Positions 1 to 8,922 of a DNA stretch of 64,000 nucleotides are shown here, piece by piece (the stretch's first letter is position 1; every line of letters starts with the position of its first letter). Position numbers and translations under genes: made by a program. The stretch is from Verticiella sediminum (GTDB lineage Bacteria > Pseudomonadota > Gammaproteobacteria > Burkholderiales > Burkholderiaceae_B): positions 1 to 64,000 of the forward strand of contig NZ_VLTJ01000020.1 of the NCBI RefSeq assembly GCF_007558815.1, in the 5' to 3' direction. Below the pieces are notes generated by a model that ran no database searches, was not told the origin of the DNA, and was given only the letters and a program-made list of their open reading frames with translations.

Positions 1-405
1 GTACTTTCCGTTGAACTGCGTCTCACGCGACACGCGGTCGATTTCGTCCAGGCGCTCGGTGATTTCGTTCTGGATGGATTGCAGATCGGTGTCGGAGTTC
101 GAACCGTTGGCGGCCTGCACGCTCAGTTCGCGGATGCGCTGCAGGTTGGCGTTGATTTCGTTCAGCGAGCCTTCGGTCGTCTGGGCGATCGAGATGCCGT
201 CGTTGGCGTTGCGGGTGGCTTGGGTCAGGCCCTTGACGTTGGCGGTGAAGCGGTTGGCAATCGCCTGACCCGCCGCGTCGTCCTTGGCGCTGTTGATGCG
301 CATGCCCGAGGACAGGCGCTCGATGGCAGTGCCCAACTGCGACTGGGACTTGTTGAGATTGTTCTGCGCGACGAGCGACAGGTAGTTGGTGCTGATGACA
401 GCCAT
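1..405 (-). CDS. fliC: flagellin, N-terminal part (cut by window edge)
   Basis: Filament subunit exported through the flagellar type III apparatus. The visible 135 residues start [20 protein letters not shown] and carry the conserved D0/D1 signatures [20 protein letters not shown] and [14 protein letters not shown], with no stop before the window edge, so the central and C-terminal parts lie outside. The start is set by GGAG seven bases upstream of the ATG. It is transcribed away from fliD and has its own sigma-28 promoter at 508-534, leaving an untranslated leader of about 95 bases. Identification is certain. Serotype or variable-domain features cannot be judged from this fragment. Confidence 0.97.
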   Translation of the reverse strand, partial: MAVISTNYLSLVAQNNLNKSQSQLGTAIERLSSGMRINSAKDDAAGQAIANRFTANVKGLTQATRNANDGISIAQTTEGSLNEINANLQRIRELSVQAANGSNSDTDLQSIQNEITERLDEIDRVSRETQFNGKY

Positions 406-507
406 GTAGTGCTCCGTATTTGGATAGGCTTCGCGATTCGGGAGGCCCCTGCCCCCCGCAACGGACTTCCCGCCCGTCGTCTGAGCGGTAAAGGCTCGTT
501 GCAGCTC

Positions 508-534
508 TTAACGGCGCCCTCAAGGGAAGCTTTA
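508..534 (-). promoter_or_regulatory. sigma-28 (FliA) promoter of fliC
   Basis: Read on the minus strand: TAAAGCTT, 11 bases, GCCGTTAA. This matches the enterobacterial FliA consensus (TAAAGTTT-N11-GCCGATAA) in both boxes with exact spacing. It lies about 100 bases upstream of the fliC start. Confidence 0.88.
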
Positions 535-644
535 GGGTGTTTTTCTTCAGGGAAGCATCTACCGAGAGTTCGTTGGTTCGACGATCGAGCCGCTCACTCT
601 CTCGTGGGCACGCCGCGGGTTTTCGCCTTGCCTCGTCGCCCCCC

Positions 645-671
645 TAAAGTTCCACCCCCACCCGCCGTTAC
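645..671 (+). promoter_or_regulatory. sigma-28 (FliA) promoter of fliD
   Basis: TAAAGTTC, 11 bases, GCCGTTAC, with spacing identical to the fliC promoter. It sits 45 bases upstream of the fliD start and probably drives fliDST and the genes behind them as a late operon. Confidence 0.85.
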
Positions 672-716
672 CCTTACGACTCTTTGCTGTAAACCACGAT
701 TTTTCTGGAGCATTCG

Positions 717-2156
717 ATGGCGTCTGTCGGCGGAACCCTGGGCTTGAGCGGCTTGCCGCTCACCGAGCTGCTGGACAATCTGCGCAAGGCGGAAGAGGCG
801 CCGCTGACGGCGCTGGCGAACCGCAAGACGATCGCGGAGGCGCGCATCTCGGCCTACGGGATGATCAGCAGCGCCTTGTCGACGCTGCAGACGGCAGCCA
901 AGGATCTGGGCAAGGGCACGGTGTTCGGCACGATGAAGGCCACGTCGAGCGATACGGCGGCGCTGTCGGCCAAGGTGCCGGCCGGCGAAGGGGCGGTGGC
1001 GGGCAAGTACACGATCGCCATCGAGAAGCTCGCGGCCAACCAGAGCCTGGCGAGCGCCGGGCAGGCCAGCCGCCAGGACCCCATCGGCTCGGGCGGCACG
1101 ATCACCTTCACGCTGGGCGACGGGTCGACCAAGACGGTGACGCTGGCCGATGGCGACACCTCGCTCGAAGCGCTGCGCACGGCGATCAACAAGGCCACGG
1201 TGGGCGAAGGCGAGGACGAGAAGCGGCTGGGTATCACGGCGACGCTGCTGAACAACGGCGACGCCGGCAACCCGCACCAGTTGGTGCTCTCGACAGACGA
1301 CACGGGAACGGCGGCACGGATCACCAAGATCGAAGTGAGCGGCAACGCGGAGTTGGCGCAGATGCTGGATTTCGACGAGGGTGCCGCGACGCCCGGCGAA
1401 ACGGCGATGCGCCAGGTCGCCGCGGCCCAGGATGCCGCGCTCACCATCAACGGGATCGCCGTCACCAGCGGCAAGAACACACTGGAAGACGCCATCGAAG
1501 GCGTCACCCTCAACCTGCTCGCGCCGACCACCGAGGGTGCGCCGCTCACGCTCACGATCGCGCAGGACAATACGGCCGGCAGCACGGCGGTCCAGAGTTT
1601 CGTCACCACCTACAACTCGCTGCAGTCGGTGATCCGCCAGTTGACGTCCTACGATGCGCAAACCCAGACCTCGAGCGCGCTCACGGGCGACCGGGTGGCG
1701 CGCTCGGTTCAGTCGCAACTGCGCAATGTGCTGGGCGAGGCCATCGAGAATGGCGGGTTCGCGACGCTGGCGCAGATCGGGATCACGACGAACATCACCA
1801 CGGGCGCGCTGGACATCGACACGACCAAACTCAACCAGATGCTGGCCGAGGATCCTGCCAAGGTGGCGGCGCTCTTCACCGGAGAGAACGGGCTGTCGGC
1901 CAAGCTGGATGCCACCATCAAGACGATGCTCGGCACCGACGGGCTGATCGCGAACGCGCAGGAAGGGCTCAAGTCGACCGTCGAGGACATCGGCAAGCAG
2001 TACACGCGCATGGAAACGCGCATTGACGACACGATGGCGCGTTATCAAGCGCAGTTCGTCGCGCTGGAAAAGCTCATGTCGCAGATGAACACCACCAGCA
2101 GCTACCTGACGCAGCAGCTCGACATGCTGGCCGCGACGGCGAAGAACAGCAGGTAA
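717..2156 (+). CDS. fliD: flagellar filament cap protein FliD (HAP2)
   Basis: Caps the filament tip and promotes folding of exported flagellin. The 479 residues begin MASVGGTLGLSGLPLTELLD, typical of FliD. The N-terminal coiled-coil segment (about 1-100) and the C-terminal helical segment (about 380-479, ending in a Q/M/L-rich coiled coil) are the conserved export and stacking parts, and the middle is variable. The length is normal for the family. GGAG stands six bases before the ATG. The gene is expressed from the sigma-28 promoter at 645-671 and is the first of a late cluster with fliS and fliT. Confidence 0.96.
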   Translation: MASVGGTLGLSGLPLTELLDNLRKAEEAPLTALANRKTIAEARISAYGMISSALSTLQTAAKDLGKGTVFGTMKATSSDTAALSAKVPAGEGAVAGKYTIAIEKLAANQSLASAGQASRQDPIGSGGTITFTLGDGSTKTVTLADGDTSLEALRTAINKATVGEGEDEKRLGITATLLNNGDAGNPHQLVLSTDDTGTAARITKIEVSGNAELAQMLDFDEGAATPGETAMRQVAAAQDAALTINGIAVTSGKNTLEDAIEGVTLNLLAPTTEGAPLTLTIAQDNTAGSTAVQSFVTTYNSLQSVIRQLTSYDAQTQTSSALTGDRVARSVQSQLRNVLGEAIENGGFATLAQIGITTNITTGALDIDTTKLNQMLAEDPAKVAALFTGENGLSAKLDATIKTMLGTDGLIANAQEGLKSTVEDIGKQYTRMETRIDDTMARYQAQFVALEKLMSQMNTTSSYLTQQLDMLAATAKNSR

Positions 2157-2364
2157 GCACCCGCCGCGCTGAAACGCGAGGTGTGCCCGGGGAAGAGCCC
2201 TTTTTTTGCGGGTTATCCCCGAGTGGGCAAGGGGTAGACTGCCCAAGGATGCAGTACCGCGTGCGCCGAGAGACCGCGCCGCGTGACGATGAGGCCAGGC
2301 CGCAACAGCGGCGGGCAACGGTGGTGCGGCTTTGCCCGCGCCCACAGGAACGAGCACGACGATC
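2157..2364. other. fliD-fliS spacer with small hairpins
   Basis: These 208 bases hold no gene that I can support. A run of seven T at 2201-2207 follows a weak GGG/CCC stem. A clean TGGGCA/TGCCCA hairpin with a 10-base loop lies at 2224-2245. This could attenuate read-through from fliD into fliST, but neither structure is a convincing intrinsic terminator. No sigma-28 box is visible. Confidence 0.3.
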
Positions 2365-2838
2365 ATGAACGCGCCTTTGTATTCCCGAGGAGGAGCCCGC
2401 TCCTATGCCCAGGTGGGCCTGGAGACCGGCGTCAACGCCGCTACGCCGGAAAAGCTCATCACGATGCTGTTCGACGGCGCCCATGTGGCGATCGCGCGGG
2501 CGCGCCATGCACTGGAGCAGAAAGACGTGCCGGCGCGGGGCGCGGCGATCGGCAAGGCCGTCGGCATAGTCTCGGACGGGCTGAAGGCGGTGCTGGACCG
2601 CGAACGCGGCGGCGAGGTCGCGGCCAATCTGTACGCGCTGTACGACTACATCGAGCGCTGCCTGCTGACGGCCAATCTGCGCGGTGATCGGGCCAAGCTG
2701 GACGAGGCCGACCGCCTGCTGGGCGGCATCGCCAGCGCCTGGAAGGAAATGGCGGCGGCAAACGCGCCGGCAAGCTCGACGGCCGCTGCGCCGGCCGGCC
2801 CGGGGCAGACTACGCCGACGATCCGGGTCGCATCATGA
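2365..2838 (+). CDS. fliS: flagellin chaperone FliS
   Basis: Cytoplasmic export chaperone that binds the flagellin C-terminus and prevents premature polymerisation. The 157-residue product MNAPLYSRGGARSYAQVGLE has the FliS hallmarks: an aromatic residue in the leading segment, ATPEKLITMLFDGA, and a helical body with YALYDYIERCLLTAN. The Ala/Pro-rich tail after about residue 135 is a low-complexity extension. An in-frame earlier codon at 2332 would add 11 residues that do not look like FliS, so the ATG at 2365 is preferred. Its stop overlaps the fliT start (ATGA), indicating translational coupling. Confidence 0.95.
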   Translation: MNAPLYSRGGARSYAQVGLETGVNAATPEKLITMLFDGAHVAIARARHALEQKDVPARGAAIGKAVGIVSDGLKAVLDRERGGEVAANLYALYDYIERCLLTANLRGDRAKLDEADRLLGGIASAWKEMAAANAPASSTAAAPAGPGQTTPTIRVAS

Positions 2839-3185
2839 ACACAGAACGCATCGACGACATGTTCCGCCTGTATGCGCAGGCCTCCGACGTCAGCGAGCGG
2901 ATGCTGGCAAGCGCGCACGAGTCCGACTGGGACGAGGTGCTGCGCCTGGGCGGCCAATACCAGAGCCTTGTCGACGGTATCCGCGCCCTGGGCGACATGG
3001 CCGCGCTCGACGATGCGCAGCGTGCGCGCAAGTATGCGCTGCTGCTGCGTCTCATCGAGAACGACGCGCAGATCCGCGATCTCGCCGTGCCCAGCCTGCA
3101 GCGCTTGGGCGCCCTCATCAATACGCTGCGTCACCAGCACGTCCTCGGCAAGGCCTATGGTCAAGGCGAGGCCGTGCTGCGGTGA
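2835..3185 (+). CDS. fliT: flagellar chaperone FliT
   Basis: A 116-residue helical protein in the fliDST position. In enteric bacteria FliT is the export chaperone of FliD and an anti-FlhDC factor. The sequence has the family character (acidic, helical, motif LRRLGALINTLR-like near the C-terminus: SLQRLGALINTLRHQHVLG). The start overlaps the fliS stop by four bases, and the stop overlaps the GTG start of the next gene, so fliS-fliT-fliK-like form a tightly coupled chain. The role is inferred from position plus weak sequence resemblance, since FliT proteins diverge quickly. Confidence 0.82.
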   Translation: MNTERIDDMFRLYAQASDVSERMLASAHESDWDEVLRLGGQYQSLVDGIRALGDMAALDDAQRARKYALLLRLIENDAQIRDLAVPSLQRLGALINTLRHQHVLGKAYGQGEAVLR

Positions 3186-4618
3186 GCGTCAGCGGCCCCT
3201 CCCCGCTCGGCACGCTGCTCGCCACCCGGCTGGACGCGGTTCTGGGCACGACACTGGCGCAGCACCCGGTGCTGCTCCAAGGCGTGCGCGGCCATGCGGT
3301 CACTCAGGCGACGTCCGCACTGCACCCGCAGGATTCGGTGATCCGGCGCGGCGCAGGCGAGGTGGCGGAGGCCGGCGGCCGATCGCGCTCGCGCGCGGGA
3401 GAGGCCGACGCCGCCTTGCGTTCAGGCCGCGACGCGGGCCGCGGCGGCCCTGCGCAAACCGGGCCGGCGCCATCGGCGCGCGCCACGCTCAGTGAGCCTG
3501 CGCGCCTGATCCTGGCCCTGCTGGTGAGCCGCCCGCCCATACCGTCAGGTACACGCCCGGCGCTGCCGCTGTGGCCGGGCGCACAGGATGCTTCGGCCAC
3601 GCGGTTCACGGCCCGCGGCGGCGCCGGCACGCAACCCGGCAGCCAACCCGGCACGCCGGGCGTCGGGTCAAGCCGGGCCCCAGCCGGCACGCCGCTACCC
3701 GGCCGGCCGACGGCCCCGGCACCCGGGCAGGCCGCGAACACCGGCGCGCGGGCGCAGCCGTCATCCACGGGTACGCCCATGACCGACCGCACGGGTCAAC
3801 CCGGCGCCGGCGCCGAAGCGCGCCTCGCGGCAGCCGCGCGCACTGCCGCCACCGGCCAGCCCACGTCCGGCGCCCAGGGCGGCGACGCTGCCGGCCGCGC
3901 TGCCGCCTCTTCGTTGACTGCCTCGGCGACGATCGGCGCGTCCAATCCGATGTCCCAGGCGCTTGCGGCCACGCTGGCGCGCGCAGTCGCGAGCAGCGGT
4001 GTCTTCTACGAATCGCACTTGGCCAGGCTGGCTTTCGGGCAGATGGGCCTGGACAGTATCTTGCGCGAACCGCAAGCACGGCTTCCGAATCCGCCCACCC
4101 CGCCCGCGGCCGCGCCCCACGCTCAGCCCGCCCAGCAAGGCGGCGCCCACAGCCTGAGCCAATGGCTGGGCAGCCCGATGGGCGCTGGTGCCGATGCGCC
4201 GGTTGCCGCAGCCCCGCGCAACGAACCCGCGCTGCCGGTGCCCGGCATCCATCCCGAGGCTGCCCCACTGGTGCGGCAGCAGTTGGAAACCCTGGCCAAC
4301 GGCCAGTTCGCCTGGCAGGGCGAAGCATGGCCGGGCACGCCGATGGATTGGGAGGTCGGCGAGGAACCCCGCCAGCCGGACGACGACGGAACACCGGCCT
4401 GGGCGACGCGCTTGCGTTTGCACCTCCCGCATCTGGGGGAAATCGAGGTCAGAATGCGCTTGTCAGGTAACCAAGTGTTGCTTAGACTGGGTGCCGCTGA
4501 CAGTTCGGCAACCCTGCAGGCTGCGAGCAGCGACCTGCGCGAAAGGATGCTGGAAGCGGGGCTGATCGTGAGCGACCTGGCGTTCGCGTCCCTGGACAAG
4601 ACGGCGGGGGCATCATGA
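3182..4618 (+). CDS. FliK-like hook-length control protein, second copy
   Basis: A 478-residue secreted-type protein. The Ala/Pro/Gly-rich linker (about 50-340) is followed by a C-terminal Flg_hook-type domain (about 395-470: LRLHLPHLGEIEVRMRLSG, then NQVLLRLGAADSSATLQ), the part that in FliK contacts FlhB to switch export specificity. The GTG start overlaps the fliT stop (GTGA), and its own stop overlaps the next ATG (ATGA). A canonical fliK is present separately at 15013-16437, so this is a paralogue or a late-cluster variant. Its neighbour is a free FlhB C-domain, which fits an export-switch role. The function is inferred and could be degenerate. Confidence 0.75.
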   Translation: MSVSGPSPLGTLLATRLDAVLGTTLAQHPVLLQGVRGHAVTQATSALHPQDSVIRRGAGEVAEAGGRSRSRAGEADAALRSGRDAGRGGPAQTGPAPSARATLSEPARLILALLVSRPPIPSGTRPALPLWPGAQDASATRFTARGGAGTQPGSQPGTPGVGSSRAPAGTPLPGRPTAPAPGQAANTGARAQPSSTGTPMTDRTGQPGAGAEARLAAAARTAATGQPTSGAQGGDAAGRAAASSLTASATIGASNPMSQALAATLARAVASSGVFYESHLARLAFGQMGLDSILREPQARLPNPPTPPAAAPHAQPAQQGGAHSLSQWLGSPMGAGADAPVAAAPRNEPALPVPGIHPEAAPLVRQQLETLANGQFAWQGEAWPGTPMDWEVGEEPRQPDDDGTPAWATRLRLHLPHLGEIEVRMRLSGNQVLLRLGAADSSATLQAASSDLRERMLEAGLIVSDLAFASLDKTAGAS

Positions 4619-4704
4619 AGGCCGCGATGGGCCCGTTGCTCCCCGCTGGCCGTGGGTCGCTCGGGTCGCTCGGGTCGCTCGGGTCGCGCGGGGTACGCCG
4701 GTGA
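4615..4704 (+). CDS. possible 29-residue bridging ORF with GSL repeats
   Basis: The ATG overlaps the stop of the FliK-like gene (ATGA), and the TGA overlaps the GTG start of the FlhB-like gene (GTGA). The product would be MKAAMGPLLPAGR followed by three Gly-Ser-Leu units. It may act only to carry ribosomes across the gap for coupling; nothing suggests a functional peptide. It matches no family known to me. Confidence 0.25.
   Translation: MKAAMGPLLPAGRGSLGSLGSLGSRGVRR
4654..4689 (+). repeat. 9-bp tandem repeat (GGGTCGCTC, three exact copies and one variant)
   Basis: Units lie at 4654, 4663 and 4672, with a fourth diverged unit (GGGTCGCGC) at 4681. The unit length is a multiple of three, so copy-number change would keep the bridging frame open. 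Confidence 0.9.
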
Positions 4705-5039
4705 GCGGCGGGGGGCCCACGTCCGGTCCCGGGCGCCAACCGGAGGCGACGCCGGCCGAGCCCTCGCCGCATCGCCGCCACGCCGTGGCGCTGCGCTACG
4801 GCGAGGACGATATGGCGCCCCGGGTGGTGGCCAAGGGTTACGGCGTGCTGGCGGAGACCATCCTGCGCACGGCCCGCGAACACGGGCTGTACGTCCATGA
4901 ATCGGCAGAGCTGGTCGGCTTGCTCATGCAAGTCGACCTGGACAGCCGCATCCCGCCCGCGCTCTACCAGGCGATCGCTGAACTGCTGGCATGGCTTTAC
5001 CAGTTGGAAACGAACGGCGGCACACCCCGCCCTCCCTGA
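4701..5039 (+). CDS. stand-alone FlhB C-terminal-domain protein (FlhX/YlqH type)
   Basis: 112 residues. Residues about 26-105 (HAVALRYGEDDMAPRVVAKG ... IPPALYQAIAELLAWLYQLE) align with the part of FlhB that follows the NPTH autocleavage site. Compare HYAVALKYEEG and APRVVAKG in the full FlhB at 40939-42081. No membrane segments and no NPTH are present. Such proteins (FlhX in Campylobacter, YlqH in Bacillus) can stand in for the FlhB C-domain in the export gate. Its position directly after a FliK-like gene supports a joint role in substrate switching. GTG start coupled to the preceding frame. Confidence 0.82.
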   Translation: MSGGGPTSGPGRQPEATPAEPSPHRRHAVALRYGEDDMAPRVVAKGYGVLAETILRTAREHGLYVHESAELVGLLMQVDLDSRIPPALYQAIAELLAWLYQLETNGGTPRPP

Positions 5040-5069
5040 CTCCTGAACCGACTGAACGAGCGAGCGCGT

Positions 5070-5792
5070 ATGCCCTTCGACCCCGAGTACCTTCTCAGCA
5101 ATCCCGTCGATATCGGTTCCGCGCTCAGGGAGCTCACCCGCAGCACCGACAGGCTGATGATGACCGCGGCGCCCGAGCCGATCGCGGTGACGGTCTGCTC
5201 GGTGCAGGTGCGCACGCGCACCTTCCGTTTCCATCCCTACGCCCCGAAGGAACTCGGGCGCCTGCTCGCGCTCCCGGCATTCAGCTTCGAGGGTTCCGCC
5301 TTCGGCGCCCAGATCGCGTTCGAAGCCGGCCCCGCCACGCTCGTCCATCCCGACGAGGACGAGGGCCTGAATGTGCCCGTGCTCGAGTGCGCGTTTCCGG
5401 CACAGTTCTACCGGATGCAGCGGCGCCAGCACGTTCGGGTAATGGCGCGCCCGGGTAGCCACGCCGTTTGGCGCTGCGCCAACGGCGGCGAAGTCAAGCT
5501 GCGCATCTTCGACGTGTCGCTGGGCGGCGTCGGGCTGCGCAGCCGCCTGGGCCCGGAGGAGCTGCCGCGCGTCGGCACCCGGCTGGAAGGGCTGCAACTG
5601 GATTTCCAGGACGGTGGCAGCGTGGTTGCCGACCTGCTGGTCGTTGGCGTGTACGAGGCGACCGAGCACGATTTCACCCACGGCCAGATACGCTACCTGC
5701 ACATGGGCTGTGCCTTCGCTCAGGAAGACCGCCAGCGCGAGCGCTTCCTGGAGCGCCTGGTGCGCCAACTGGAGACGCGCAACGTCGATTGA
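5070..5792 (+). CDS. ycgR: c-di-GMP-binding flagellar brake protein YcgR
   Basis: A 240-residue cytosolic protein with an N-terminal YcgR domain (about 15-110) and a C-terminal PilZ domain (about 112-235). The c-di-GMP ligands are present: the RxxxR box at R119-QHV-R123, and D148-V-S150-L-G-G153. When it is loaded with c-di-GMP, YcgR binds the motor (MotA/FliG/FliM) and slows or biases rotation. The gene ends the fliD-to-flhX plus-strand run after a 30-base gap and probably shares the late promoter. It converges on an EAL phosphodiesterase gene that could lower its ligand. Confidence 0.93.
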   Translation: MPFDPEYLLSNPVDIGSALRELTRSTDRLMMTAAPEPIAVTVCSVQVRTRTFRFHPYAPKELGRLLALPAFSFEGSAFGAQIAFEAGPATLVHPDEDEGLNVPVLECAFPAQFYRMQRRQHVRVMARPGSHAVWRCANGGEVKLRIFDVSLGGVGLRSRLGPEELPRVGTRLEGLQLDFQDGGSVVADLLVVGVYEATEHDFTHGQIRYLHMGCAFAQEDRQRERFLERLVRQLETRNVD

Positions 5793-5839
5793 GCGAGCGG
5801 CAACGGCTCGCAAAAGGCAGCGTTCCTGCCGCAGACGGC

Positions 5840-7156
5840 TCAGGCAGATTGACGCCCGGGCAAGGGCGACCACGCAGAAGACACCGGCGCTGCAACGGCT
5901 TCGCCCCCGCCGGCCCGCCCTTCGGCTGCGCCGGCCGCGGCCGAGTTTCCGTGCGGTGCCGCGATCGGCCCCTGCTCGTCCTGCGCCAGTCCCGGCCCGC
6001 GGGCCAGCATCGCCGCCGTGGCTGTGTTGTCGGGCAGCTCGGCCACCGCGTCATCGCCGAGGGTCGGCATGATCTGGTCTTCGTCGAGCGGCTTGCCGAG
6101 CAGCCAGCCCTGCACGCTCTGGCAGCGCAGATCCTGCAGCACGCGGAGCTGGGCTTCGGTCTCGACGCCCTCGGCCACCACGTTGTGGCCCAGTTCGTGG
6201 CAGAGCTTGATGATGGCGCTGGTGATGGACCGGGCGGCATGGTCGTGCTCGAGATCGCTGATGAACGAGCGGTCGATCTTGATGGTATCGCAGGGCATGT
6301 GCTCCAGGTAGCGCAGGCTGGAGTAGCCGGTACCGAAGTCGTCGATGGCGACCTTCAGGCCGAGGCTGCGCAGCTCGCTCAGCCGGGCCATGACCTGGCT
6401 CGCGGTGTCGATCATCACGCCTTCGGTCACCTCGAGCTGCAGCCGCTCGGCGGCGAGGCGGGAGAAGCGCAGCGCATCGCGCACGTGATTGATGAGCCGG
6501 GCCTGGCGCAGTTGCACCGGCGAGACGTTCACCGACACGCTCCACTCGCGCGGCCAGCGCACGGCGGCCGCGCAGGCAGTGCTCAGCACCCATTGCCCGA
6601 GGGGGACGATGGCGCCGCTCGATTCGGCGACGGGGATGAACTGCGCCGGCGAGACCATGCCGCGCGTCGGATGCTTCCAGCGCAGCAGCGCCTCGAAGCC
6701 GGTGACGGCGCGCGTGCGCGTATCGAAGATGGGTTGGTACTGCAGGAAGAACTGCCGCTCGGGCGCCTGCAGCGCCGCACGCAGGTCGAGCGCGAGCTGG
6801 TCGTTCCCGGCCGAGTCGGCGGTGGCGAAGTAGTGCCACAGATTCTTCTGGCTGCGCGCGCCCTGCAGCCTGGCCTCGGCGCGCAGCATGCGGATCATGA
6901 GATAGGAGAACGCCGGCACCACGGCCACCAGCAGCAGGCCGGCCAGGATGAGTTCGGAGTACGGCATGCGCGTCATCCGGGACCCGATGGCATACCAACT
7001 GAACCAGACCATCAGCACGCCCAGGCCGTGCGCCAGGCTCCACCAGGCCAGGGTGTTGTTGCCGCGCTTCTGCAGCCACCAGCCCATGAGCATCACCCCG
7101 CCGACGGCCTCCATGAGCAGCAGCACCACGAACAGCAGCGTGAAGAAGTCGAACAT
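5840..7156 (-). CDS. membrane EAL-domain c-di-GMP phosphodiesterase
   Basis: 438 residues: three predicted membrane helices (about 4-27, 37-57, 66-90), then an EAL domain (about 120-365), then an Ala/Gly-rich tail. The catalytic set looks complete: E155 in GFEALLRW, N210 in VNVS, E242 in LEVTEG, D272-D273 in IDDFGTGYSS, K293 in IKIDRSF, E329 in AEGVE, Q349 in QGWLLGKP. It should hydrolyse c-di-GMP to pGpG and so relieve the YcgR brake. It lies 52 bases behind the PAS receptor and is probably co-transcribed with it and fliE. There is no sensory domain other than the short membrane region. Confidence 0.93.
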   Translation of the reverse strand: MFDFFTLLFVVLLLMEAVGGVMLMGWWLQKRGNNTLAWWSLAHGLGVLMVWFSWYAIGSRMTRMPYSELILAGLLLVAVVPAFSYLMIRMLRAEARLQGARSQKNLWHYFATADSAGNDQLALDLRAALQAPERQFFLQYQPIFDTRTRAVTGFEALLRWKHPTRGMVSPAQFIPVAESSGAIVPLGQWVLSTACAAAVRWPREWSVSVNVSPVQLRQARLINHVRDALRFSRLAAERLQLEVTEGVMIDTASQVMARLSELRSLGLKVAIDDFGTGYSSLRYLEHMPCDTIKIDRSFISDLEHDHAARSITSAIIKLCHELGHNVVAEGVETEAQLRVLQDLRCQSVQGWLLGKPLDEDQIMPTLGDDAVAELPDNTATAAMLARGPGLAQDEQGPIAAPHGNSAAAGAAEGRAGGGEAVAAPVSSAWSPLPGRQSA

Positions 7157-7208
7157 GGGCGAGGCCGTCGGTACGGTATGGCGGGGCCGTGGGCACGCTA
7201 GGGCGGGA

Positions 7209-8825
7209 TCAGCGTGCGGACTGCGCCGCGCGGGCGGCGTTGCCGAGCATGAACACCGCCGACGAACGATCCAGATAGCGGCTGCGATCGCGCAGGCTGG
7301 CCGAGGCGACGGACACTTCCTCGACCAGGGCGGCGTTCTGCTGCGTGACCTGGTCCATCTGGAAGATCGCGCTCTTGACCTGATGGATGCCGCTGGCCTG
7401 CTCCTGCGCGGAGGCGGCGACTTCGCCGATCAGGCCGGCAACGCGCTCGATCGCGCCGGTGACCTCCTGCATGGTGTCGCCCGCGCGCTGCACCAGCCCG
7501 GCGCCGGCGTCGACTTCGGTGACCGAGCTTTCGATGAGCTGCTTGATCTCGCGCGCGGCCTGCGCGCTCTTTTGCGCGAGGCTGCGCACCTCGCCCGCGA
7601 CCACGGCGAAGCCCCTGCCCTGTTCGCCGGCCCGCGCGGCCTCGACGGCGGCGTTGAGGGCCAGGATGTTGGTCTGGAAGGCAATGCCGTCGATCACGGA
7701 AATGATCTCGGTGATCTTGCGCGAACTGGTGGAAATCGCACCCATGCGCTGGACGGCCTGCTGCACCACGTCGCGCCCCTGGGCGGCTTTGGCCGACGCC
7801 TGGTGGGCGAACTGGCTCGCCTGGTTGGCGTGGTCGGCGCTGCGCTCGACGCTGCCGGCGAACTGCTCCATGCTGGCCGCGGTTTCTTCGAGCGCGGCGG
7901 CCTGCTGGTGCGTGCGCGAGGACAGCTCGGCATTGCCGCGGGCGATGCGATCGGCATCGCGGCTTACCTCCAGCACGCTCGAGCGCATGTCGCCGGCAAC
8001 GCCGAGCAGGCATTTGCGCACAGTCTCGAGCGCCTGCTCGAGTTGGCCGAACGCCGTATCGCCGCCCTCGGCGGACACGATCAGATTGCCCGCGCTGAGT
8101 TGGCGCGCATAGGCCAGCACCTGCCGGGCAGGCTGGGCGCTGCTGTTGCGCAAGCCGATGGCCAGCGCGAGCACCCACAGGCCGCCCAGCGCCCCCAGCC
8201 CCGCCATGCCGGTATGCCACCAGCCGGGTACGCTGGCGGCCTGGCCGCCGTAGATCGCCATGGCGAGCACGCCGGCGATGGTGGCCAGCGACACGCCGGC
8301 GAACAGGCCCAGGCGCGCACCGAGCGAACGCGCGCGCCAGAAGGCCAGGCGGCGCGCCAGCGCGCGCACGCCGTTGGGCTCGAGCCGGCCCTGGACCAGC
8401 CGATGGCTGCGCAGTTCGCCCGCGTTCATGCGCGCGTACAAAGCCTGGGCCTGCTCGATCGCCTGGCGCTCGGGCTTGACGCGCACCGAACCGTAGCCCA
8501 GCACCTCGCCGTCGGCGATGATCGGCGAGACGGTCGCGAGCACCCAGTAGTAGCGTCCGTCCTTGCGACGGTTCTTGACCATCCCGACCCAGGTCTCGCC
8601 TGTCTTGAGCGTCTCCCAGAGATCGCCGAAGGCCGCGGGCGGCATGTCGGGATGGCGCACGATGTTGTGCGGCGCGCCGAGCAGTTCGTCGTGGGAGAAA
8701 CCGCTCACGTCGACGAACGCCGGATTGGCGAAGACGATGCGGCCTTGCAGGTCGGTGCGGGAAATCAGGTACTGGTCGTCGCCGACGACGTATTCGCTGT
8801 CGATGACGGGTTGGTTGTTGCGCAT
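7209..8825 (-). CDS. PAS-domain methyl-accepting chemotaxis protein (Aer type)
   Basis: 538 residues: PAS domain (about 10-115, with [30 protein letters not shown] and [13 protein letters not shown] as in Aer), two membrane helices (about 170-190 and 205-225), a HAMP-like link, and a signalling domain with the tip [20 protein letters not shown]. In Aer the PAS domain holds FAD and reports redox or oxygen status. The start is chosen at 8825 because GAGGTGG precedes that ATG; the upstream 28 codons of open frame are not receptor-like. There is no CheR/CheB tether pentapeptide at the C-terminus. It lies between fliE and the EAL gene. Confidence 0.93.
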   Translation of the reverse strand: MRNNQPVIDSEYVVGDDQYLISRTDLQGRIVFANPAFVDVSGFSHDELLGAPHNIVRHPDMPPAAFGDLWETLKTGETWVGMVKNRRKDGRYYWVLATVSPIIADGEVLGYGSVRVKPERQAIEQAQALYARMNAGELRSHRLVQGRLEPNGVRALARRLAFWRARSLGARLGLFAGVSLATIAGVLAMAIYGGQAASVPGWWHTGMAGLGALGGLWVLALAIGLRNSSAQPARQVLAYARQLSAGNLIVSAEGGDTAFGQLEQALETVRKCLLGVAGDMRSSVLEVSRDADRIARGNAELSSRTHQQAAALEETAASMEQFAGSVERSADHANQASQFAHQASAKAAQGRDVVQQAVQRMGAISTSSRKITEIISVIDGIAFQTNILALNAAVEAARAGEQGRGFAVVAGEVRSLAQKSAQAAREIKQLIESSVTEVDAGAGLVQRAGDTMQEVTGAIERVAGLIGEVAASAQEQASGIHQVKSAIFQMDQVTQQNAALVEEVSVASASLRDRSRYLDRSSAVFMLGNAARAAQSAR

Positions 8826-8922
8826 GGAACCACCTCGGAGCGGCGGGGAATTGTTGTTGTCGTTGTCGTAGGGCGCCGGCGCGCCATGGCCGGCGAAGGC
8901 CGCGGGCAAGCAGCAGCCGGCT

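Noticed and set aside
2190-2207. Intrinsic terminator after fliD
   Set aside because: Seven T residues are present, but the preceding stem is only about three base pairs.
594-2366. 590-codon minus-strand frame opposite fliD
   Set aside because: Shadow of fliD: no recognisable domain, and both sigma-28 promoter positions and ribosome sites support the plus-strand gene.
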